This document shows, piece after piece, positions 17,001 to 25,323 of a DNA stretch of 64,000 nucleotides (position 1 is its first letter; each line of letters begins with the position of its first letter). The notes under the pieces were generated by a model. It did not search any database. It was not told the DNA's origin and was given only the letters and a program-made list of their open reading frames with translations. This DNA comes from Oleiagrimonas sp963817755 (lineage in GTDB: Bacteria; Pseudomonadota; Gammaproteobacteria; Xanthomonadales; Rhodanobacteraceae): contig CAWFPB010000004.1 of NCBI GenBank assembly GCA_963817755.1, positions 118,714 through 182,713 on the forward strand, read 5' to 3'. Made by a program: the position numbers and the translations under genes.

Positions 17001-19436
17001 ATCACCGGTATCCCGGCCGGGCTGAGCGTCACCGGCTTCAACAACACCAGCATCACGATCTCGGGCACGCCCACGGTCAGCGGCTCCTTCACGCTGGGCG
17101 TCAGCGGCACCGATTCGAGTACCGGTACCGATCCGAGCTCCGGCGCCAACGCGCCGTTCACCGTCAACCAGACCTTCTCGCTGCAGATCAGCCCGGCTGC
17201 GATGAGCGTGTCGCCGGCCTCGGGGACGTTGCCCGGTGCGACCGTGGGCGCGGCGTACAGCCAGTCGATCACCGCCAGCGGCGGCATCTCGCCCTACAGC
17301 TACGCGGTAACCTCGGGTTCGTTGCCGGCGGGGCTGACGGTGACGCCTGTCGGCATGGTGCAAGGTACGCCTTCCGCAGGAGGCGTGTTCACCTTCACGG
17401 TCACGGCCACCGACAGCAGCACCGGCGCCGGCTCGCCGGCGACCGCATCGGCCACCTACAACCTGACCGTGGCCGCACCGGCGATCACCCTGACGCCGGG
17501 CACGCTGCCGGGCGCGCAGCAGGGCACGGCCTACAGCCAGCAGCTGACGGCCAGCGGCGGCACGGCGACCTACACCTACCAGGTGACATCCGGGAACTTG
17601 CCGACCGGCATGACCCTGTCGTCGACCGGCTTGATCAGCGGTACCCCGACGGTGGTCAACACCTACAACTTCACCGTGACCGCGACCGACAGCAGCACCG
17701 GTACGGGCAGTCCCTACACCGGCAGCCAGAGCTATTCGCTGGCCGTGGCCCTGGGCGCGCCCGTGGCCAACGCGGACACGGCGACCACGCCCTCGCAGTC
17801 GGCAGTGACGATCCCGGTGACCAGCAATGACACCGGCACCATCGACAGCATCGCGATCGCCAGCGCACCGTCCAACGGCACGGCGACGGTCAGCGGCACC
17901 TCGGTGGTGTACACGCCGACGGGGACCTTCTTCGGCACCGACACCTTCTCCTACACGGCGACCAACAGCGCCGGCACCTCGGCCGCGGCCACGGTGACGG
18001 TCACCGTCAAGCCGTTGCCGGCGCCGACGGTGACCAACCAGTCGATGCGCGTGCTGGGCGGCCAGACGGTGACCATCGACCCCACGGTAGGTGCGACGGG
18101 CGGGCCGTACACCGCCGTGGCCATTGCCAGCGCACCTGGCGTGGGTACGGCCACGGTTTCGGGCCTGAAGATCAGCTACAAGGCACCGGCGACGGCCTCG
18201 GGAACGGACACCTTCACCTACACGCTATCCAATGCCTACGGCACCTCGAAGCCGGCCACGGTGACGCTGACCCTGATCCCGCGTCCGGATCCGACCAAGG
18301 ATGCGGAAGTGATGGGCGTGCTCCGTGCGCAGGCGCAGTCGACCCGGCGCTTCATGCGGGGGCAGATCGACAATTTCCAGAGTCGCCTGGAGAATCTGCA
18401 TGACGGCGGTTCGGCGTCGACGTTCCAGAACAACCTGAGCGTCACGTTCGGCGGTGGCCGGCGCGGGATGCTGCATGGACCGGCGGCCCTGGCCGATCCG
18501 GACATGAGCATGGACGGGCTGGACGGATCGGGCGGTCACACGCTCTCGGCACGAACGCTGTCCGGCGCGGAGGCACAGGCCCCGCAGGGCGAAACCGACG
18601 CGCACGGCTTCACGCTGTGGGCCAGCGGTGCGCTGAACTTCGGTACGCAGAGAGTCGGCACCAGCTACAACGGCATCGACTTCAACACCTCGGGCCTGAC
18701 CCTGGGCGCGGACACGCATGTATCCGACCGGCTCGCGCTGGGCGGCGGCATTGGCTATGGCCATGATGCCAGCGACGTGGGCAAGAACGGCAGCCGCAGC
18801 ACGGCCGATGCCTACAGCGTGGCCGGCTATGCCAGCTACCGGCCCAGCGAGACGACGTTCGTGGACGGCGTGCTGGGCTACCAGTGGCTGTCCTTCGACG
18901 CCCGGCGCTACGTCACGGTGGACGGCAACTTCGTCCACGGCAGCCGCAACGGATCGCAGGTATTCGGCTCGCTCAGCGCCGGCTTCGATCACCGGCGCGG
19001 CAACATGAGGCTGTCGCCTTATGGCCGGATCGATGCGGCACGAGCGCAACTCGATGCCTACACCGAGCAGGGCGATGCCCTGTACGCGCTGCGCTATGAC
19101 CCGCAGACGATCCAGACCACCACGGGCGCCTTGGGCCTGCGACTGGACTGGTCGCTCAAGCGTGACTTCGGGGTGCTGCGGCCGATGCTGCGGGTGGAGT
19201 ACCGGCACGACTTCCAGGGCACGAGCGCGACGACCATGCGCTACGCGGACATGATCGGTCCGCTGTACCGGTCCAGCGTGGGTGTCCAGTCGCGCAACCA
19301 CACGCTGCTGGGGGTGGGGCTGGAGACGCAGAACGACAACGGTTTGCGTCTGCGCATCGAGTACCAGAACATGTTCGAGAGCAGCACCAGCTCCAACCAG
19401 TCGGTCCTGCTGCACCTGGAGAAGTCCTTCAGGTAA
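14019..19436 (+). CDS. Giant Ig-repeat autotransporter adhesin
   Basis: An 1805-residue type V secreted protein. An extended signal peptide ends at about residue 47 (LFVLCAMVMLPGISHA). The passenger (about 50-1430) is built of He_PIG-type putative Ig repeats, recognisable by GSLPAGMSLS, GTLSGTPTAAGTFNFTVQA and TASGG, mixed with three cadherin-like/Big_9 repeats (YTPTAGYTGPDSFTYTGTNS and relatives). A linker with low complexity precedes the C-terminal autotransporter barrel (about 1528-1805, GFTLWASGALNFG to LLHLEKSFR). The ATG at 14019 has AGGGAG upstream and leads directly into the signal peptide. Likely role: surface adhesion or biofilm (inference from architecture). Four of its repeats are near-identical in DNA. 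Confidence 0.93.
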   Translation: MTSTFDTGVRTVRTIARAQAWFSRRARAFGALFVLCAMVMLPGISHASGCLAYSPINITVGSGQTYTIDLTANYGDCAYYGTTLTQTTSAHGTISNSNTNPAAHIYVYYTNNGDGATSDAFSFQDDVGNNIQVNVTILPAASAISITPTSFSFTGGTAVNTSFSASGGTGSYSYSVTAGTLPAGLSLSTVGALTGTPSAYGPYSFTVTATDSSSTPQSGTQSYTGSVAPGNLTISPASPLTNATITIPYSVSLSGNNGIAPYSFAITDPANLPPGISLSGNTLSGTPTVAGTYNFHIAVTDSETDASGASSSNTVVLPYQLVIQTAPTITITPTTLSNGTAGTAYTSTNFTASGGTSSYTYSISTGSLPAGMSLSTAGTLSGTPTAAGTFNFTVQAKDANNFTGTQAIALTVDAPAITVTPTTVANATVGAAYTPVNFTASGGAASYSYSVSAGSLPAGMSLSTAGTLSGTPTAAGTFNFTVQAKDANNFTGTQAITLTVDAPAITITPTSLSNGTAGTAYTSTNFTASGGTGSYTYSVSAGSLPAGMSLSSGGTLSGTPTAAGTFNFTVQAKDTNNVTGTQAISLTVDAPTITVSPNTVSNATVGVAYTPASFTASGGAAAYTYSVSAGSLPAGMNLSSGGTLSGTPTAAGTFNFTVQAKDANNFTGTTSSISMTVNAPTITVGPGAISNMQVGVPYSQQFIASGGTQGSGYTFAASGTVPAGLSLSSSGLLSGTPTSATSSASFTVTATDQSTGTGAPFSGSQGYTVSVAAPTLSISPVSGTTLTAATQNSSYSQPFTASGGTPNYNYQITGGTLPNGLSLSNGGQLSGTPTEAGTFNFTVTATDSSTGTGSPFTVSGSYTLDVQPIVPVANPVTINVPYSSTANVVSTSFSGGTPTSVAVASPASHGTATASGTTITYTPTAGYTGPDSFTYTGTNSAGTSAPATVSITVSAPTLAITSSSGGTSLTATVGQSFTQTFTFSGGKAPYQGYSITGIPAGLSVTGFNNTSITISGTPTVSGSFTLGVSGTDSSTGTDPSSGANAPFTVNQTFSLQISPAAMSVSPASGTLPGATVGAAYSQSITASGGISPYSYAVTSGSLPAGLTVTPVGMVQGTPSAGGVFTFTVTATDSSTGAGSPATASATYNLTVAAPAITLTPGTLPGAQQGTAYSQQLTASGGTATYTYQVTSGNLPTGMTLSSTGLISGTPTVVNTYNFTVTATDSSTGTGSPYTGSQSYSLAVALGAPVANADTATTPSQSAVTIPVTSNDTGTIDSIAIASAPSNGTATVSGTSVVYTPTGTFFGTDTFSYTATNSAGTSAAATVTVTVKPLPAPTVTNQSMRVLGGQTVTIDPTVGATGGPYTAVAIASAPGVGTATVSGLKISYKAPATASGTDTFTYTLSNAYGTSKPATVTLTLIPRPDPTKDAEVMGVLRAQAQSTRRFMRGQIDNFQSRLENLHDGGSASTFQNNLSVTFGGGRRGMLHGPAALADPDMSMDGLDGSGGHTLSARTLSGAEAQAPQGETDAHGFTLWASGALNFGTQRVGTSYNGIDFNTSGLTLGADTHVSDRLALGGGIGYGHDASDVGKNGSRSTADAYSVAGYASYRPSETTFVDGVLGYQWLSFDARRYVTVDGNFVHGSRNGSQVFGSLSAGFDHRRGNMRLSPYGRIDAARAQLDAYTEQGDALYALRYDPQTIQTTTGALGLRLDWSLKRDFGVLRPMLRVEYRHDFQGTSATTMRYADMIGPLYRSSVGVQSRNHTLLGVGLETQNDNGLRLRIEYQNMFESSTSSNQSVLLHLEKSFR
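15001..16059 (+). repeat. Four tandem 264-bp repeats inside the autotransporter gene
   Basis: Units begin at 15001, 15265, 15529 and 15793; the first three are exactly 264 bp (88 codons) and the last is 267 bp. Bases 15114-15242 and 15378-15506 are identical. The front halves alternate: units 1 and 3 share NGTAGTAYTSTNFTASGG, whereas units 2 and 4 share the NATVG-AYTP form. This indicates duplication of a 528-bp pair followed by homogenisation. Such arrays change copy number by recombination and are prone to assembly collapse. Confidence 0.95.
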
Positions 19437-19635
19437 TGCGAGCGAAGGCGCACAAGGATGTGCGCGCCGTGGTGAAACGAGCGGAAGCGGCCGGGACCCC
19501 GTCACCGGCAATCTGCCGGCGGCACGTGCCACCTCGATCACGTCGGGACATGTCTTGAACCGGCGGTCCGCGCTGCCGCTTGTCGGCCGCCCGGCAATGC
19601 GCGAAAGTGAGGCGGGGCACAAAGGGGAGATAGGG

Positions 19636-21561
19636 ATGTTCATGTCGATGCTGGCGGCGTTCGCACTGGCCGTGCCGGCGACTGCCCGGGCCGCAACCGT
19701 TGCTCCACCGACCGGGTACGCGATGTTCCGGCGCTCGCGATACCAGGAAGTGGAGGTTTCGCCGGACGGATCCAGGCTGGCCATTGCGTACCACATCAAG
19801 CGCGGAACGCACGTGGCCATTCTCGACCGTGCCACCCTGAAGCCGATCAAGCAGATCGACAACGGCAAGCGCGGCGTGATCAACGCCTTGGCCTGGCTGG
19901 GCAACGAACAGCTGCTGATCGTGGCCAACCACACCATCGGCCGGTTCGGCGCGCCGGTCGACAACCCGGGCCTGTATTTGCTGAACCTGCATGACAAGCA
20001 TCCGCAGCTGCTTCCGGACAACTTCATCGGCACCATCGACGGGGACGACCATCACATCCTGGTCGATGCCTACCTGGGCTATTCCGAGCGCGAGACGGTC
20101 CGCATGCTGGACGTCTCGGACGTGACCGGCGAAGGCAAGCTGCTGGCCGAGACGCCCAGGGTGAAGGATCCGGATTCGATCAGCTTCGACTTCCAGATCG
20201 ACCATGCCGGCCATGTGCGCTTTACCACCGGTTACGACGACAGCGGTCACCAGCGCCTGTACCAAAGACAAGCCAAGGGCAAGTGGAAGCTGCTCAACGA
20301 CAGCGCCAGGAGCGGGATCGGCATGTACGTCTGGGGGTTCTCGCGCGACAACCGCAAGGCGTACATGGATGTCGAGCAGAAAACCGGAACCGACGTACTC
20401 GAGCAGTATGACCTGGCCACGGGCAAGTGCATGCCGTTGCTGCGGGATCCGGAATCCGATCCGCTGTCGCTGATCTGGTCGCTGGACCAGAAACAGCCGA
20501 TCGGCGCCTGGTTCGGGCCGGGCAAGCCGCGCGCCCGCTATTTCAATCCGTCGAGTCCGGATGCCAAATGGCACCGCGCACTGGACAAGTCGTTTCCCGG
20601 CGAGATGGCCTACGTGACCAGTGCATCGGAGAACGGGAACGTGCTGGTGATCCGGACGATCAGCGATCGCGATCCGGGCAGTTTCTACCTGCTCGATCGC
20701 AGCACACGCAAACTCGCGCTGTTGTTCCACACCCGTCCCTGGATCGATCCGAAACAGATGGCGTCGACGCGTGCGTTCACGATGAAAGCGCGCGACGGAT
20801 TGACCCTGCACGGTTTCGTCACCATGCCCACCGACGGCATGAAGCCGGCGCCGATGGTGGTTGTCGTGCACGGCGGCCCCTACGGCATCCGCGACACATG
20901 GTCCTACGACCCGGAGACCCAGTGGCTGGCCACGCACGGGTATGCGGTGCTGCACATCAATTTCAGGGGTTCGGGCGGGGATGGCCGGGATTTCATGATC
21001 CGCGGCTATCGGCAGTGGGGACGCGCCATGCAGGACGATGTCACCGATGCCACCCGCTGGGCCGTGCGTCAGGGACTGGCGATCCCGTCGAGCATCGCCA
21101 TCTACGGCGGAAGTTACGGTGGATACGCCGCACTCATGGGGGTGGTGCGCCAACCCCACCTGTACCGTTGCGCGATCGGCCTGGCCGGCGTCTACGACCT
21201 GAACCGCCTGTATTCCTGGGGCGACATCCATCGCGACAACTATGGCAAGAACTACCTCAAGCGCGTGCTCGGCCACGACAAGGCCCAGCTGACCGCGCGT
21301 TCGCCCGCCGACCAGGCCGCGAAGATCCGGGTGCCCGTGTTCCTGGCCCACGGCACCATGGACGGGCGGGTCCCGGTCAAGTACGCCAGGGAGATGCGAA
21401 GCGCCCTCGAAAGCGCCGGGCGCAAGGTCGAATACAAGACCTACACCTACGAGGGGCACGGGTTGGCTCGCCTCGACCACCGCGAGGATTTCTACACGCG
21501 GATGCTGAAGTTCCTACATGCCAACATGCAGTCGGTGCATGCCGCGAGCGCGGCCCGCTGA
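19636..21561 (+). CDS. Secreted S9 family (prolyl oligopeptidase type) peptidase
   Basis: A 641-residue serine peptidase: signal peptide (SMLAAFALAVPATARA), beta-propeller-like N-terminal region (about 30-370), and alpha/beta-hydrolase domain (about 380-641). The nucleophile is Ser493 in GGSYGGYA, with the catalytic Asp in HGTMDGRVP and the His in YEGHGLARLDHR. Family members are dipeptidyl- or acylaminoacyl-peptidases that degrade short peptides, commonly periplasmic in xanthomonads. The ATG at 19636 follows a GGGGAG ribosome site; the open frame upstream overlaps the autotransporter and is not real. The exact specificity cannot be told. Confidence 0.93.
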   Translation: MFMSMLAAFALAVPATARAATVAPPTGYAMFRRSRYQEVEVSPDGSRLAIAYHIKRGTHVAILDRATLKPIKQIDNGKRGVINALAWLGNEQLLIVANHTIGRFGAPVDNPGLYLLNLHDKHPQLLPDNFIGTIDGDDHHILVDAYLGYSERETVRMLDVSDVTGEGKLLAETPRVKDPDSISFDFQIDHAGHVRFTTGYDDSGHQRLYQRQAKGKWKLLNDSARSGIGMYVWGFSRDNRKAYMDVEQKTGTDVLEQYDLATGKCMPLLRDPESDPLSLIWSLDQKQPIGAWFGPGKPRARYFNPSSPDAKWHRALDKSFPGEMAYVTSASENGNVLVIRTISDRDPGSFYLLDRSTRKLALLFHTRPWIDPKQMASTRAFTMKARDGLTLHGFVTMPTDGMKPAPMVVVVHGGPYGIRDTWSYDPETQWLATHGYAVLHINFRGSGGDGRDFMIRGYRQWGRAMQDDVTDATRWAVRQGLAIPSSIAIYGGSYGGYAALMGVVRQPHLYRCAIGLAGVYDLNRLYSWGDIHRDNYGKNYLKRVLGHDKAQLTARSPADQAAKIRVPVFLAHGTMDGRVPVKYAREMRSALESAGRKVEYKTYTYEGHGLARLDHREDFYTRMLKFLHANMQSVHAASAAR

Positions 21562-21573
21562 TCCGGAAAAGCA

Positions 21574-21597
21574 GGACGGGGCGCAAGCGCCCCGTCC
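21574..21597 (-). terminator. Hairpin terminator between S9 peptidase and glnA
   Basis: A perfect 11-bp inverted repeat (GGACGGGGCGC/GCGCCCCGTCC) lies between the two convergent stops. On the minus strand it is followed by TGCTTTTCC, so it best serves as the glnA terminator. The plus side has no T-run, so for the peptidase gene it would be a weaker stop. Confidence 0.75.
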
Positions 21598-21624
21598 CGT
21601 CGTTGCCATCCGGCGCCGGCGCGT

Positions 21625-23034
21625 TCAGATGGAGTAGTACATCGAGAACTCCAGCGGATGCGTGGAGGCACGATAGCGGGTGACCTCCTGCATCTTCAGG
21701 GCGATGTAGCCGTCGATGAAGTCGTCGGTGAACACATCGCCGGCCTTGAGGAAGTCGCGATCCTTGTCCAGGGCCTCCAGCGCGGCGTCCAGGCTGGCGC
21801 ACACCTGCGGGATGTTCTTCTCTTCTTCCGGCGGCAGGTCGTACAGGTCCTTGTCGGCCGGGGCGCCCGGGTCGATCTTGTTCACGATGCCGTCCAGGCC
21901 GGCCATCATCAGGGCGGTGAAGGTCAGGTAGCCGGCCTGCATCGGATCGGGGAAGCGTACCTCGATGCGGCGGCCCTTGGGATTGCTGACGAACGGGATG
22001 CGGCAGCTGGCCGAGCGGTTGCGGGCCGAATAGGCCAGCATCACCGGTGCCTCGAAGCCCGGCACCAGGCGCTTGTAGCTGTTGGTGGTGGCGTTGGAGA
22101 ACGCGTTGATGGCGCGGGCGTGCTTGAAGATGCCGCCGATGTACCACAGCGCGGTCTGGCTCAGGCCGCCGTACAGGTCGCCGGCGAACAGGTTCTCGCC
22201 GTTCTTGGACAGCGACTGGTGCACGTGCATGCCCGAACCGTTGTCGCCGACCACGGGCTTGGGCATGAAGGTGGCGGTCTGGCCGTTCATGTGGGCCACG
22301 TTCTTGACCACGTACTTCATCATCAGCAGTTCGTCGGCCTTCTTGACCAAGGTGTTGAACTTGGTGCCGATCTCGCACTGGCCGGCGTTGGAGACCTCGT
22401 GGTGGTGCACCTCCACGGTCTGGCCCAGCTCCTCGAGCACCTTGCAGATGTCCGCGCGCAGGTCCGACAGCGAGTCGACCGGGCTGACCGGGAAATAGCC
22501 GCCCTTCACGCCCGGACGGTGGCCGGTGTTGCCTTCCTCGTACTTGTGCCGCGAGCTCCAGTGCGCCTCCTCGGACTCGATCTCGTAGAAGGTGCGGCCC
22601 ATGTCGTTCTGCCAGCGCACCGAGTCGAACACGAAGAATTCCGGTTCCGGACCGAAGAAGGCCTCGTCGGCGATGCCGGTGGACTTCAGGTAAGCCTCGG
22701 CGCGGCGTGCGATGGAGCGCGGATCGCGGCCGTAGGCCTGCATGGTGGACGGTTCCAGGACGTCGCAGGTCAGGATCAGCTGCTTGTGGCTGCTGAACGG
22801 ATCCACCAGGGCGGTGTCGGGATCGGGCATCAGGATCATGTCCGACTCGTTGATGCCCTTCCAGCCGGAGATCGACGAACCGTCGAACATCTTGCCGTCC
22901 TCGAAGGTCGACTCGTCGATGGTGTGGGCCGGGTAGGTGACGTGATGCTGCTTGCCGAGCATGTCCGCGAAGCGGAAGTCGACGAACTCGATGCTCTCGT
23001 CCTGGATCAGTTTCAGTACGGCGTTGGCGGTCAT
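21625..23034 (-). CDS. glnA: Glutamine synthetase type I
   Basis: Makes glutamine from glutamate, ammonia and ATP; a cytosolic dodecamer and the entry point of ammonia assimilation. The 469-residue GSI protein has the beta-grasp signature (FVDFRFADMLGKQHHVT), the latch motif DGSSISGWKGI, the metal/glutamate site GPEPEFFVFD, the ATP motif KPVVGDNGSGMHVHQS, and the adenylylation loop KDLYDLPPEE with Tyr398. It is thus of the covalently regulated class, modified by GlnE. Transcription is expected from a sigma54 promoter with two NtrC sites upstream, all visible here. A hairpin terminator follows. Confidence 0.98.
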   Translation of the reverse strand: MTANAVLKLIQDESIEFVDFRFADMLGKQHHVTYPAHTIDESTFEDGKMFDGSSISGWKGINESDMILMPDPDTALVDPFSSHKQLILTCDVLEPSTMQAYGRDPRSIARRAEAYLKSTGIADEAFFGPEPEFFVFDSVRWQNDMGRTFYEIESEEAHWSSRHKYEEGNTGHRPGVKGGYFPVSPVDSLSDLRADICKVLEELGQTVEVHHHEVSNAGQCEIGTKFNTLVKKADELLMMKYVVKNVAHMNGQTATFMPKPVVGDNGSGMHVHQSLSKNGENLFAGDLYGGLSQTALWYIGGIFKHARAINAFSNATTNSYKRLVPGFEAPVMLAYSARNRSASCRIPFVSNPKGRRIEVRFPDPMQAGYLTFTALMMAGLDGIVNKIDPGAPADKDLYDLPPEEEKNIPQVCASLDAALEALDKDRDFLKAGDVFTDDFIDGYIALKMQEVTRYRASTHPLEFSMYYSI

Positions 23035-23076
23035 GGATACATCCAGCGTGATGGGGTGAAAGACGGTTCTGCCCCT

Positions 23077-23092
23077 AGCATAGGGCATGCCA
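23077..23092 (-). promoter_or_regulatory. Sigma54 (-24/-12) promoter of glnA
   Basis: On the minus strand TGGCATGCCCTATGCT matches TGGCACG-N4-TTGC with the invariant GG and GC exactly 12 bases apart. Taking C of GC as -12 puts the transcription start near 23066 and gives a 32-base leader to the glnA ATG. The two NtrC sites lie at about -85 and -116 from that point, a normal enhancer arrangement. Matching the motif by eye is not proof of use. Confidence 0.75.
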
Positions 23093-23142
23093 TCCGCAAG
23101 TGACTGAATCGCTGTCCGTGAGGCGCCGGCACGACCGGCAAT

Positions 23143-23159
23143 TGCACCAATGTCGTGCG
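23143..23159 (-). promoter_or_regulatory. NtrC site, promoter-proximal, upstream of glnA
   Basis: TGCACCAATGTCGTGCG matches the NtrC pattern TGCAC-N7-GTGCA with one mismatch at the last base. Its centre is 31 bp from that of the distal site, about three helical turns, so two NtrC dimers would lie on the same DNA face. The E. coli glnA enhancer uses almost the same spacing. Confidence 0.75.
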
Positions 23160-23173
23160 AAACCATCGAGTAA

Positions 23174-23190
23174 TGCACAACAAGAGTGCA
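23174..23190 (-). promoter_or_regulatory. NtrC site, promoter-distal, upstream of glnA
   Basis: TGCACAACAAGAGTGCA is a perfect match to TGCAC-N7-GTGCA. With the proximal site at 23143 it forms a paired enhancer for the sigma54 promoter at 23077-23092. It also lies about 86 bases before the uppP start, so a side effect on uppP is possible. Confidence 0.75.
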
Positions 23191-23275
23191 GAAAAGATCC
23201 AGGCGCAGTGCACGGCGCCGGCAAACGGTCATGCGTTACGCGTATATTGGCGTTTTTTGGTCACGGACCCCGCCC

Positions 23276-24070
23276 ATGCATGACCTGATCCGCGTGATCG
23301 TCCTCGGCATCATCGAGGGCATTACCGAGTTCCTGCCGATTTCCTCGACCGGCCATCTGCTGATTGCCGAACGCTGGCTGGGTGCGCGCTCGGACCTGTT
23401 CAACATCGGCATCCAGGCCGGTGCGATCCTGGCGGTGACGCTGATCTACTGGAAACGCATCTGGCAACTGCTGACGCAATGGCGTGATCCGGCCAACCGC
23501 GATTACCTGTTCAAGCTGACCACCGCCTTCCTGATCACGGCGGTGATCGGCCTGGTGGCGGTGAAAATGAACTTCCGCTTGCCCAAGACGGTGACCCCGA
23601 TCGCATGGGCGCTGGTGATCGGTGGCGTATGGATGCTGATCGCCGAGCAGATCGCCGCGCGCAAGCCCGATTCGCGCTCGATCACCTGGACCGTGGCGAT
23701 CCTGGTCGGCGTGGCGCAGATGCTGGCCGGGATCTTCCCCGGGACCTCGCGCTCGGCCGCCACCATCTTCGCGGCGATGCTGTTCGGCACCAGCAACCGG
23801 GAGGCGGCCACCGAATTCGCGTTCCTGGTGGGCATTCCGACGATGTATGCGGCCACCGGATACGAAGTGTTCAAGGTGTGGCATGCGGGCAATGTGAGCC
23901 ACGAGGGCTGGAGCAACCTTGCCGTGGGTTTCGTGGTCTCGGCGATCGTCGCCTTCATCGCCGTGAAATGGCTGTTGGGCTACATCCGAAGCCATCGCTT
24001 CACGCCGTTCGCGATCTACCGCATCGTGCTCGGCGTGGTGTTGCTGCTGTGGCTGCCGGTCGGCGCCTGA
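23276..24070 (+). CDS. uppP: Undecaprenyl-diphosphatase (UppP/BacA)
   Basis: Integral membrane phosphatase that dephosphorylates undecaprenyl diphosphate to recycle the lipid carrier for peptidoglycan and surface polysaccharides; extra copies confer bacitracin resistance. The 264-residue protein begins with the family motif GIIEGITEFLPISSTGHLLI (with its Glu and Ser/Thr-rich site) and has the second motif PGTSRSAATIFAAMLFG, with about eight hydrophobic helices. Length is normal. The ATG at 23276 is the family start. Divergent from glnA and convergent with the sugar-dehydrogenase gene. Confidence 0.96.
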   Translation: MHDLIRVIVLGIIEGITEFLPISSTGHLLIAERWLGARSDLFNIGIQAGAILAVTLIYWKRIWQLLTQWRDPANRDYLFKLTTAFLITAVIGLVAVKMNFRLPKTVTPIAWALVIGGVWMLIAEQIAARKPDSRSITWTVAILVGVAQMLAGIFPGTSRSAATIFAAMLFGTSNREAATEFAFLVGIPTMYAATGYEVFKVWHAGNVSHEGWSNLAVGFVVSAIVAFIAVKWLLGYIRSHRFTPFAIYRIVLGVVLLLWLPVGA

Positions 24071-24103
24071 GCGCGTATCCCTGCGGGTGCCGCCGGCCGG
24101 ACG

Positions 24104-25210
<1,107 letters not shown>

Positions 25211-25323
25211 CGGACGATGCCTCCATGATCGGTACGGAATCCAAGCGTACACCCGGCACGGATCGACTCAAGTAGCAGGAAGTCGTGTTCTGCTATGGTC
25301 ACGCGCGGATTCCGGGGATACGC

